Part shown: piece after piece, positions 20,551 to 29,503 of the stretch
How positions within the stretch are numbered: the first letter of the stretch is position 1
Layout: each line of letters begins with the position of its first letter
NCBI GenBank assembly: GCA_900660155.1
Contig: CABFPE010000627.1
Span: 218,119 to 247,621, forward strand
Direction: 5' to 3'
Length of the DNA: 29,503 bases
Source: Hofstenia miamia
Lineage: Eukaryota; Xenacoelomorpha; Acoela; Hofsteniidae
Notes under the pieces: generated by a model
The model's database searches: none
Told to the model about the DNA's origin: nothing
Seen by the model: the letters and a program-made list of their open reading frames with translations, nothing else
Made by a program: the position numbers and the translations under genes

Positions 20551-20750
20551 TTAAAAGAATGGAATCAGTTACCAAAATATTAAACTGCAAGAAGACAATG
20601 AGGCAATGCAACTGGAAATCAATAGTTTAAGAAATGAATTACAACTATTAATGTTAAATAGCAAAAATGAGAAAAATAAAAACTGGAAGAACAAAAGGAG
20701 ATACTGTAGAATCAGAGGGAGCACTAACTACTCTAGCAGTACTGGGTAAC
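20551..20750 (+). other. Short coiled-coil-like open frame, unknown
   Basis: A plus-strand frame reads NIKLQEDNEAMQLEINSLRN, continues with ELQLLMLNS, and then becomes very basic. Leucine spacing fits a heptad pattern. It lies in the middle of the head-to-head LTR pair, so it could belong to either gag remnant or be chance. It has no reliable start and soon hits stops. Confidence 0.2.
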
Positions 20751-20884
20751 TCAAGAGTTTAAATCAAAGGTTGCAAAGACTACCATAGCAGAGAGCAACC
20801 CGCATTCTAGCAGAAACAAATACATTGGTGGTTCACTGATTTTGCCAAACAAATACAGAAATTCCATTCCATACAGAACTCCAG

Positions 20885-21627
20885 CAGTGACCAATTCACA
20901 TGGCATCATGCCAAAGCCACATCTTTGAAGCCATCCTTCCTTGCCATGGTGATAATTGTGTGTCTCAAGTATTAATTTCTAGCTCAATAAACAATTTATC
21001 TCAGAGTTCTCTTATCTCAGCTCATGAAAATATATAATAAGTAACAAGCACATAATTGCTGTGCATGGTATATTTGCAAAGTGTAAATTATTAAGTGCAT
21101 GTACAAACAGATTGAATAAATGGTTTTATTCCCTACACATAGTTGTAACCTAAAGCAGCCATGATTCAGGCTGTCACTGTTAGGAGCTATTTGTTGCCCC
21201 AGATCTGGTGCAGTTTCCTCCCAAATTATTGAGGGATTTTAAGCAACAGTTATCATTAGCAAATCTTTAATCAATGAATCTAAAGGGGGTTAATAGATAA
21301 ATAATTGGAAAAATCAAATGCAGTAGAAGGAAGCCAGATTTATTGTGCACTTCACTGCAGTGACTCAGATATTTATTACAAAAATCTGTAATTTATTACC
21401 TGACTTGTTTAAAGTTTCAAAGCACAATTTCCCTTGCAAAGTTAAAACAAGGGGATAAATACTAACACTATCAAAATAACTATACTTGAAATTCAAATAA
21501 TTGATTAAAACAAATTGATACAAGTAAATAGCAATGAATCAAGAAATCAAAACTTCAAAAAGACACAACACCATTCCAGAGTGCCAAAATAATAACTTCA
21601 AAAAAGTGGGCCCCAAGTGACTCTACA
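20885..21627 (-). mobile_element. LTR (21627-21209), leader and possible gag start, minus orientation
   Basis: In its own direction it begins TGTAGAGTCACTTGGGGCCC at 21627, passes CTTTGCAAGGGAAATTG and AATAATTTGGGAGG, and reaches GCA near 21209. The leader follows (GGGGCAACAAATAGCTCC, then TTTAGGTTACAACTATG, then GGGAATAAAACC). The block GATGTGGCTTTGGCATG at about 20930 corresponds to the gag-start block of the plus copy. It is the closest relative of the LTR at 28783-29180. On its 5' side lies the end of an ORF3, so the order is ORF3 end - LTR - leader, as in tandem elements sharing one LTR. Confidence 0.7.
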
Positions 21628-22345
21628 GTAGGATAAGCAGAGTCATGATATGTGGTGGTGGAATACACAACAGATTAATCTTCTCAGCATTAGTCTCTAT
21701 CTGACTGAGCTCTACTTTCTTACTTAGCTTGGTGGTTCCAATGGTAACTGGGTAGTTGATCTTAGCATGCCTTATCATGTCCCAGAATGTGTTTCATAGG
21801 CCACAGCTGCATAGCTTGTTAACTTGGTTGGAGGTAATCTTGACGTGGGTGGTGATGCACTCTATGTCCAAGGCTAGTTGTTGCCCAGGCAATTGTAGGT
21901 GCACCAAGTGTTCTTTGGAGAACATCACTGTAAGACACCTCTTCATTAATCTGAGGATATCATTATCTTTGTTCACCTAAACCACTCATTCTGCAATAGT
22001 CAACTTCTCAGCAAACTACTCCTGTTTATGTTCAGTCATGAGAATTCATTCATTCTCTGTGATTAACCAACTAGGCGTCAGCTGTGTGGGTGATGTTGGG
22101 CCTGCAAACCTCTTGAGGTTAACTGATTTGATCAGCACTTTGGTGGCTGATGATGCTAGAATCTCTCCTTATGATAAAACTGCTCCAGGGAGCATATGGT
22201 CTTGTTGAGGACTAAGAGAGGGATGATCTCACCATCTCTGGTATCTTGAGATGGTGTCTCAATGAGGCAGCTAAACCTGCATTCCAGATGGTTGATGCTT
22301 AACCTATGCTCAACAGAAGAAACTTACTTGAAGTAAGATCTCTTC
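21628..22345 (-). pseudogene. C-terminal fragment of ORF3, minus strand (third copy)
   Basis: From 22345 downward, broken by frameshifts: HRLSINHLECRF, EQFYHKE, NLKRFAGPTSP, SWLITENE, TEHKQE, then the open frame 21976-21794 (RCLTVMFSKEHLVHLQLPGQ, LALDIECITTHVKITSNQV), then KINYPVTIGTTKL and LLCIPPPHI. Every block has a counterpart in the left element (1260-553), for example SQWFITENEQILM, LALD/VALDVEC, VKINYPVTIG and CIPPPTI. The fragment stops at the LTR at 21627, sooner than the other copies, which have about 150 more residues after the PPP motif. Confidence 0.75.
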
Positions 22346-22374
22346 TCACACATTTGCAAGGGCTTACCCAAGGT

Positions 22375-22735
22375 AATAAAACAACAATTTGAAATCTATT
22401 GTGATGCAGAAGATTCACTAGAATGGATGACATGAAAAGGACTGACCATACAAATAACACTGGAAAATAATGCCAGAATAAATGAAAAAAACAAAAAATA
22501 AGACACCAACCAATGTAATAATACCCTTCAACAAATTTGAATACAAAAATTCCAAAACAACAATAGGGGATAAAAACTAAAAATGAAATAAAGAATAGTC
22601 AAGAAAATCAGAAGAAAAGATTGAAAATGCCACAGTTGTGGTAATATAGGTCACTTAAAAAGAGAATTTAAATGACAAATCAATATAATTGAAAATGAAA
22701 ATGCATTCTTCAAAGAAGAAGAAAGCAAAAAAGAG
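22375..22735 (+). pseudogene. Gag remnant with CCHC zinc knuckle (right element)
   Basis: Starting at the junction with the minus-strand ORF3 fragment, a plus-strand frame reads QFEIYCDAEDSLEWMT, then a basic region broken by stops, then CHSCGNIGHLKREFK at 22628-22672. This is a gag zinc knuckle (C-x2-C-x4-H-x4-C) in which the last Cys is Phe (TTT for TGT). The N-terminal capsid part is missing. In a live element gag packages the RNA; this copy cannot. Confidence 0.75.
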
Positions 22736-22739
22736 GAAC

Positions 22740-23390
22740 TTGATAATTTAAACTATAAAAATCAGAATCAATAACACAATGTTTGACCAAACATTTGTTG
22801 TAATAGATACAGAATGAAACCCAATGCCACATGAGAATATATTATTGAATAATTTCTTTATAAAAAAACAGATGTGTCATTGACTACACAATGACAACAA
22901 TAAGAATATAGGAAGAAATAATAACAACAGAAGAAGAGGAAAACAACAAGAAAACCAGGCTGTTTAAATTGGCAGAGGATGTTAAACTCCAACCAAAATT
23001 GGAAAATGTATACATTAGAAACAGAATAAGAAATAACAACTGAAATCATGCTCTATGAGCAGACAGGAATCAATACAAAAAAGATATCACTTCACCTTCA
23101 AGTTTGTGTACAAAAAAGAAAGGAAAACAATACCAATACTTAACATAACTAACAGAGTAGTAAACATTAAGAAAAAAATTGTTAAAATAACATTAAAAAC
23201 ACACTTGATCAAGAAAAGTATCTATATAGTTGAATAAGAGAAGGAATAATATATAATATCAGACATAAAAGAGGAAGATTACCAACATTTAAATGAATTT
23301 GAAAGAGATCCACTCAAAATGATATTACAAATACATGAAAAATTTTTAACTATGGTGAGATAAGTATAAGGAAAGATGTAGGGGAACTAA
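22740..23390 (+). pseudogene. Retroviral-type aspartic protease remnant and linker to RT
   Basis: TFVVIDTE at 22794-22814 corresponds to the protease active site (hydrophobic-D-T-G); Gly is replaced by Glu and a stop follows. Downstream pieces (TTEI near 23040, then CVQKRKENN) follow the expected order but are too degraded to assign the flap. Position between the zinc knuckle and RT supports the call. Confidence 0.55.
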
Positions 23391-23399
23391 AAAAATAGT

Positions 23400-24340
23400 A
23401 ACCACTATGCAAGAACTAATGAGACTACCATGTTGAAAAGTACCAGAACAATTGAAAGAGAACTACAATCAAATACTAAATGAACAAATCAACAAGAAAA
23501 TCATCAGACTGAGTGAGAGCCCATTTGCAGCACCAATGGTGTTAGTTAAACATGGGAAAAAATATAGATTATGCATTGATTTTTGGAAACTGAATGAAAT
23601 AACAAAGAAAGACATATAACCACTACCTAGGATAGACAATATAATTTATGAAGCTAGCAAACACAAATACTATACCTGCATAGATATATGCAAGGCGTAC
23701 TGGGAAGTGCTAATGGACCCTGGAGAGATTGAAAAGACAGTGTTTTACACACACTACAGCCATTTCAAAAGGATGTGTATGGTGTTCAGACTTTGTAATG
23801 TGCTGGTGACATTCCAGCAATATGTAACAAAAGTCTTTAAAAACAACTAAAAGAAAATTGGGGAAGAAGTAATTGCATATATTGATGTAATCCTAGTTAC
23901 AAGTGACATGGTACAAGAGCATATAAATAAATTAGACAGGATGGTAACCATTCTACATAACACAGGTTTGATTGTAAATGGATAGAAATGTGAAATACTA
24001 AAAAAACAATTAGTATTCTTAGGTAGAAAAATCAGACAGGGAAAAATAAAAATGGAAAACAATGCAAGAGAAATGGTGAAGAACATCAAATGTCTGAAAA
24101 AGACTTGCAACAGATATTGGAATTTTCAAACTATTATGGATTTTTCATACCCAATATTGCACAGAAAACTAATAAGATGATGGCATTACTGAAAAAATCC
24201 ACAATATTCAAATGGTCATGGAAAGAGCAAGAGGAGTTAGATAACATCAACAACAAACAATCCAAATTACCATCACTCAATACCCCTGGAATCCACTACA
24301 GCAGAAGTAGGGGCAGAAAAATAATGAAAAATGGATATTA
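23400..24340 (+). pseudogene. Ty3/gypsy reverse transcriptase, decayed
   Basis: Motifs in order: INKKIIRLSESPFAAPMVLV, KYRLCIDFWKLNEIT, PLPRIDNII, YYTCIDICKAYWEV (catalytic Asp codon at 23683), MVFRLCNVLVTFQQYV, AYIDVILV at 23875-23898, HINKLDRMV, GLIVNG and VFLGRKI. The second catalytic motif Y-x-D-D reads Y-I-D-V, so the last Asp is lost. After a frame change, LQQILEFSNYYGFFIPNIAQ and FKWSWKEQEELDNI form the connection just before RNase H. Then the sequence is cut: RNase H and the first half of integrase are missing. In-frame stops add to the damage. Confidence 0.92.
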
Positions 24341-24349
24341 AAATTCAGA

Positions 24350-25010
24350 CCTATGCAAGTCATTATATCTAACTGTGGAGTTCAATTCAAAGGTAAATTA
24401 TTTGAAAAAATGACCAAATTATTAGAAATAATAAACAAGAAAACAATAACATATCATCCACAAATGAATGGGGCCTTTGAAAGATTGAATCACACAATGA
24501 TAAAACTTATAAGAGTAATGACATCAAGAATAGGAAAAAGAGAGTTGTGTGAAGTATTAGAAATGGTGGAATATTTTTATAACACTTATATGGACTCAAC
24601 CATGGGAAGGACACCATAGAAATCAATGTACAGCAGAGAAGCTGCAACACCAATCTCAATGCAATATTACACATACACAGGAAAACCAGATAATGAATAC
24701 CTAAACAAATTAAAAGATCAGATGATGGGAATTTACAATGCAATGTGCCACAACAGAAAACAATCAGCCATCAGACAAGAAAGAAATGTCAACAAGAAAA
24801 TATATGGTCAACCACACAAGAAAGGGGATAAGGTTTATGCATACACACTAATGAGAACACGAGACATAAACCATGTCAGAAAATTAAAACACAGTGGGCA
24901 GGGCCATACACAATACAACAAGTATTACCTAACAATAATTATAAACTAAATAATGGAAAAATACTACCCTTCCAAAACTTAAAAAGGGCTACAATAGACA
25001 TAGAACAAAC
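24350..25010 (+). pseudogene. Ty3/gypsy integrase, N-terminally truncated
   Basis: It starts at the second catalytic motif: MQVIISNCGVQFKGKLFEKM, with Asn (AAC at 24371) in place of Asp. Then come TYHPQMNGAFERLNHTMIKL (catalytic Glu kept, GAA at 24479), VLEMVEYFYNTYMDSTMGRTP, the region with KKGDKVYAYT, and GPYTIQQVLPNN (GPY/F module) in a shifted frame near 24902. Zinc-binding domain and first Asp are absent, deleted together with RNase H. The left element keeps those parts, so the two copies have complementary deletions. Confidence 0.9.
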
Positions 25011-25210
25011 AAAATTAGATATAAATGCAGAGTTTGAATTTAAAAGGGGCACTGAAAGTACCTATGTTAATATGGATGACTTAGACACTGTCTCTGAAGA
25101 AGAATTCAATGAGGAGTTCAAATCAAATGTGGAAACTAGTCATCTAGAAAAAAGAATTATGCCTCAGAGGGCAGCTAAAAACCAAAATATGAAAGAAAAT
25201 ATGGGATATT
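25010..25210 (+). pseudogene. Acidic C-terminal tail of pol (right element)
   Basis: One open frame with acidic composition (NMDDLDTVSEEEFNEEFK) followed by IMPQRAAKNQN and a stop at about 25210. Same position and pattern as the tail at 3310-3087 in the left element, ending in the shared PQR motif. Confidence 0.6.
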
Positions 25211-25299
25211 AATCTATTGACTAAATTAGGTACACAAATTAAAGGAACATGCCAAACAGAGAATCAATCACCACTGAAAAGCAGGAGAGTCAGAAGGAG

Positions 25300-25630
25300 A
25301 ACTCCACAATCCAAATGTCAATTAAAGGACAGGCAGATGGAGTCACAACCCACCAAAAACCTTGGAAAGTGGATAAGAAGGAGAACACACTCACCCAAAT
25401 AACAGCTCAACATCATCCCTGAAGATGACACCCTCAATAAAAGGGGGTACTTCACCAATAACCAAACATCAACTAAAGGACTGGCAGTTGGAAGAAAAGA
25501 AAATCTGTGCAAGAAGTCCTTCAAAACAACTACAAAATATATTGATCACAGAACCCCCCACCAGCAAAACTCAATGCCAACTAAAGGGCAATGATTACAC
25601 TGCTACAAAATTCACCCCCTCCAAAATTAA
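25300..25630 (+). repeat. Degenerate repeats in the pol-ORF3 linker
   Basis: Three related strings, GTCAATTAAAGGACAGGCAG (25317), ATCAACTAAAGGACTGGCAG (25468) and GCCAACTAAAGGGCAATGAT (25577), are spaced about 150 and 110 bp. In one frame they encode QLKD/QLKG motifs in basic, proline-rich surroundings. They mark a low-complexity linker not visible in the left element. Confidence 0.55.
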
Positions 25631-25639
25631 ATGACCCAG

Positions 25640-28350
25640 ATATTGAGGAAATCATTGACAAATCTCAAATGGATATAACTAAACAAATGTAGACAAGCTA
25701 GCTCCCCACAACAAGCACATAGCCATTCTTATAAAAGCAAATATCAGAATCAACTACAACATTATTGAGGCAATCATCAAGCTCAGAAGACCATGAAAAC
25801 CATATGACAAAAATAGGAAAAGAGAAGCTCCACTCCTACTTCATAGTCAACAGAAGAATGAGATATAACCCATACAATAACCTATCACCAGAAATAAAAA
25901 GTTCATAAGAAAGTGCACAATGGCAAAATAAAAAGAAAATGACAGATCAGTAATACTGATAACAATCAATAAAACAAACAGGCTGACATGTAATACAATG
26001 AATTTGTATCCAAGGAAAATGAACTAAAAGTTGAACAGACCATATTTCAGAAGTACAGTACATATAACCTTTGCTGAACAATTCATGCTAGAAGATGCAC
26101 AAAAATTAATAGCATACAGAGAAAAATGTATCAAATAATTTGAACATGTAAACCTTGACAGAAACAATCTGTTGATAATATATTTCATAAATGAAGATGA
26201 GCTAAATGCAAAAACAAGCAGAGGACAATAGAAGAGACATTAAAAATTGTGAAAATCCAAAAAGTATGAATGATGATAATGTTGAAAGAAAACACAATTG
26301 AAAAAATTCCAAAATTCATAAAAGAACTAGTGGACAAGTTAGAAAATATATTTGTAATAGAAAACTATGAAAATAAAAATCTATCAGAGCTCAGAGCATT
26401 GACAGATTTACAACTGAATCTAATGGCACCTCCACAACAAATAATGGTCTAACCCATTGATCTATATTATCAAACAAAAACAATGGAGCTCACCAAGACT
26501 GAAATTGAACTAGAAGAAATGTGAGAGATATACCTAAAATGTTACATAAACCAATTGCCTAAACATCTTGAATAGACTGCAAATGTATGGAACTGCATAA
26601 AAGGAGACAAACCCATTTAAAATGAATGGCCCAAAGTAAACATTAAAACACCAATTAAACAGTATCACATAACAGTAGAGAAGTTGCTACAAGAGGTATG
26701 AAGAGCACACTAATGGGCTCCAAAAGAGACTTCAAACAAATGGTTTTTGAGGAGAAAATTGCTCCAGAAATAACAGCTCAAACATTGATCTGGTTAATAG
26801 CAATAGTGTTGACAGAAAATGAAAAACTAGTACTCCCAATGCTGAGAAAAGAAAGAAAAGCAATTGTGAGCAATAAGAAATACGAATTTTCTGTAACACC
26901 AATTACAGCAAACATAAAAATTGGATATTATAAATGATAAAATTCCAATAAATGTCACTAACAAAAAACTGATTCAAACTTTTGAAAAATAATTTATGAG
27001 ATTAATTATAAAAGAACAACAATTGGGAAGACTGATTATCATAAAAATGGACAAGAACACAGAAATCTGTTCAAGTGAAATAGACATATTAAGTGATGAA
27101 ACTAAGAAGTATATATAGGGAGCAACAACCAACAGCAAGTTAATGTAACAAAACAGCAACCTTGGATGACAAAAAGAAACCTCATAAAGAGATAGGAATC
27201 TGAAACCAAAAAAATTGTAAAGAAATTAAGAAAAGCACAAGCAAATGCAATAATCAATAAAGACATGTGGAAATACCTGGTTGATTATCCAAAGTGCTTA
27301 TACACAAAAATGTTGAAGACATCCAAAACCATTAGAAAATGAAGACAAACATCCATCAATTAGCAAATTGCAGGAAGAAATTCTATAATCACAGACATTG
27401 CACTAACACCAAACACCCAAATAGAAATTGACAAAATAAATCTAGTCGCAGTCCAAACAGGAAGTCCTGGGTAGACACAGATGATAAAAGATTGTTAGTA
27501 GAAATAACAATCAAACAAGAACAAAAAGATAATATAGTCAAAAGAATCTACAGTGAAGTGTATGAAAAAGAAACCAAATTGATGATTAAAATGTTGTGCA
27601 CAGAGGTGTTCATGAAAACTGAGATCAGACAAATGCTACAACTACAAAATCAAGTAGCAGTGGATATTGAATGTATCACATCAAAGATAACAATACTGAT
27701 GGAAGCAGTACAGAAGCTTATGAAAAACAGACTAGCAAACTCATTCTGGGAAAATATTAGAAATACAAAAAACAATTACCCAGCAATGTTTGGAATAGCC
27801 ACAACAGTAAAAATGGATGGAACATATGAAAATATTAAAAAACAAGTTCTGATGAAACTACTACATTGTGGACCTCCCCCAACAATCTCCATACCAATGC
27901 TCTTACTGATATGGAGCCTAAACAACAAAAAGTCATTAAAGCATTTTGGCATTAGGAGAACACAAAGAGACAAGCTCATGAAAAGATAATTGATGAGTGA
28001 TACCAAAAATCCAAAGCAATATTGCTAAAAGCAATAACAAAGAGAGGGTGTACATCAGAGAAAATCAACATATATGACCTCTATGAGGAGGGAGAACTCA
28101 CCTGCAACAGATCAAAAACGTGAAAGCCATAATAGAAAAAAGACCAAACAAAAGAGCAATGCTTTTTTCTGTGATCAATGACATCATATGGGGCAAGCTC
28201 TGGAAAGCTGCCCTTATGTTAACCTGTTTTAGATCCAAATTCTCAAGGTATAATAATAAGATCTATTACACATACAAGGTGCCTTCAAGCCCCACCATAT
28301 ATTACATGGTTACAGTATTTGTCAACTCAGATAATTACAATGTTAATTAA
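25640..28350 (+). pseudogene. ORF3 of the right gypsy-type element, uncharacterised protein, decayed
   Basis: This plus-strand counterpart of the left-element ORF3 can be followed through many frame breaks: DNNLLIIYF-like block (26170), MMIMLKENTIEKIPKFIKEL (26270), NEWPKVNIKTPIKQYH (26620), WLIAIVLTENEKLVLPMLRK (26790), EIDILSDETKKYI (27075), YPKC (27289), the largest piece 27492-27989 (MLCTEVFMKTEIRQML, QVAVDIECITSKITIL, NNYPAMFGIATTV, CGPPPTIS), then KAITKRG and INIYDLYEEGEL, ending near 28350. The C-terminal half is the best preserved. No known domain is recognised. It sits where env is found in errantiviruses, but I see no fusion peptide, cleavage site or membrane anchor. Confidence 0.7.
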
Positions 28351-28782
28351 TCTACAGGCTGCCTAAGACATTATTTATGCAGGCAACATTGATTGTTTAC
28401 ATGTACATGGAGTTCATATATTTATATTTATATGCTGGGTTATTTATATGTAGGATCTAAATTAAGCAGACACATCCAGGTTGTGAAAGTTTGTTTATTG
28501 CAAACATCAATTATAACAAAATAATTAATTCACTAAATTAAATTGAAGTTCCAATTGCCATGCTCTAAGATCACTTCCTTGCAATGAGGCTTGTTTGTGA
28601 GTCACAACCAATTCCATGGCAACTGGTGATTGTCTACAATGTCTGTTCTTTCTTTTGTTGCATTGTTTTGCATTGGGTTTTGATCCTGATACCATCTAGC
28701 TGTAGTTCTAAATGGAATTCAATTAGTGGATTCATTAAAAGTTGTTGTATCTACTATTGTAACTGATATTGGTAACTGATAT
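28351..28782. other. Non-coding interval between ORF3 and the last LTR
   Basis: No convincing gene. A 13-bp tandem duplication, GTAACTGATATTG, lies just before the LTR (about 28759-28784). In a normal element this would be the 3' untranslated region. Confidence 0.5.
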
Positions 28783-29180
28783 TTTAGAGTCACTCAGGGC
28801 CCCTTTTTGATTTTTATCAATTGTCATTTCATTAGTTTGTTACATTACTATGATGTATTGATTTTTTGCTATCAGTTCTCACGTGCAGTAATTCGAATTT
28901 CTAATTATCTGTCCCCTCAATTCAGGTAAACATGTGATTGCTCTATAATTTTGCAAGGGAACTTGAATGCAAATTTTGTGAATACCAAACAGGTAATATT
29001 TCTTGAATTGTTATAAATATGTGAGAGACCTGTAGCAAATGAACAAAAGATTTAGTCTCACTTCAATCATGTTTGTTCTTTTTGAATTAATTTTTACTAT
29101 AACCCTTTTAGATTCTTCAATAGATTATTTTGTAATAATTATTGCTTAAGTTCCAGCAACAATTTGGGAGTTACTCAACA
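28783..29180 (+). mobile_element. LTR-like end of the right element, cut by the terminal repeat
   Basis: It begins TTTAGAGTCACTCAGGGCCC (the expected TGT is changed), passes TTTTGCAAGGGAACTTG, CAGGTAATA and CCCTTTTAGATTCTTCAATA, and ends CAATTTGGGAGTTACTCAAC at 29179. This order matches the minus-strand LTR at 21627-21209. After 29180 the leader seen in other copies is absent and the terminal repeat begins at once. Either the LTR truly ends here in CA, or recombination joined it to the terminal repeat. Confidence 0.7.
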
Positions 29181-29503
29181 GTAGTATAATAATAAAGCAA
29201 CCCTGTGTCACTTTTTTCTGATTGGTCTAGAGGTGGAGGCAAGGCTGTGTCACTTTTTTCTGATTGGTCGAGAGGTGGAGTGTAGGAGATCTCACTTTTT
29301 GGTGATTAGTCAAGAGGGGTGGCCTTTGACCAGAGACGCCGTGGATATTGCTGGGGTGTTTTTTACTGACCTCATGCATGTACTTTTACTAGTTTTTGTG
29401 TTATTTATGTGATCTAATTTCCCACATTACCTTACATTTTTTTAGTTTTACTTTCCCACATTACCTTACATTTTTTTATTTTTCTTTTTCCCAATTTAAC
29501 TCT
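29179..29503 (-). repeat. Right terminal repeat of the composite (inverted copy)
   Basis: Inverted relative of 18545-18890. From inside out: CAGTAGTAT, three 42-bp units with CTGATTGG-type inverted CCAAT boxes at 29218, 29260 and 29302 (the third has GTGATTAG), GGTGGCCTTTGACC, CATGCATGTACTTTTACTAG, then two ~34-bp units with TTTCCCACATTACCTTACAT from about 29421 and 29452. The element continues past the window, so the outer end and any target duplication are not visible. Confidence 0.9.

Noticed and set aside
20700..20940. Hydrophobic minus-strand frame (LVTAGVLYGMEFLYLFG) as a membrane protein such as a TLC-domain fragment
   Set aside because: It is short, has no start, and the homologous plus-strand copy does not keep the frame.
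18545..29503. Polinton/Maverick element
   Set aside because: Long inverted ends fit, but no DNA polymerase B, packaging ATPase or capsid gene is recognisable and the integrase is of Ty3/gypsy type within gag-pol order.

Overview
This is AT-rich eukaryotic DNA, most likely from an invertebrate animal. It has no bacterial gene order. It is packed with decayed transposable elements and carries a 1000-N scaffold gap. I found no intact host gene, rRNA or tRNA. The species cannot be named from the sequence.

Layout. Positions 1-129 are the inner part of a long terminal-repeat module built from 42-bp units. From there to 5435, on the minus strand, lies a broken Ty3/gypsy-type retroelement. Read in its own direction it has an LTR (5435-5044), a leader, RNase H, integrase, and a long uncharacterised third reading frame (ORF3). 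Its gag, protease and RT are missing. Positions 5.5-9.36 kb are AT-rich with no convincing gene. Positions 9362-13113 are two inverted ~820-bp transposon arms (ends CCCAGATAACA / TGTTATCTGGG) flanking a decayed YqaJ-type exonuclease gene, which suggests an ISL2EU-like DNA transposon. Directly abutting it (13114-14744) is a less AT-rich non-LTR retrotransposon fragment with ORF1 and an APE endonuclease domain. The two are in the same frame and separated only by a UGA-CUA stop. Two small inverted-repeat elements follow (15316-15858, with an 8-bp target duplication, and 16045-16448), then an old LTR/leader copy (about 16660-17260) and the gap (17410-18409).

Positions 18545-29503 form one large composite. 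A ~345-bp terminal repeat at the left (18545-18890) is matched by an inverted copy at the right (29179 to past the window end). Between them are an unknown coding-like fragment, two LTR+leader copies facing each other (19338 + and 21627 -), a minus-strand ORF3 C-terminal fragment, then a plus-strand gypsy element: gag zinc knuckle, protease, RT, truncated integrase, ORF3 and an LTR-like end that stops exactly at the terminal repeat.

The most interesting signals are these. (1) Three terminal-repeat modules carry CCAAT boxes at exact 42-bp spacing, plus one perfect CRE in one of them, and all end at the same inner motif next to retroelement-derived sequence. (2) ORF3 follows integrase and is recognisable by eye over most of its length in two elements and in part of a third, but I cannot assign it to a known family. 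(3) There is a candidate leaky stop between LINE ORF1 and ORF2. All homology statements are by-eye alignments within the window; no database search was run.
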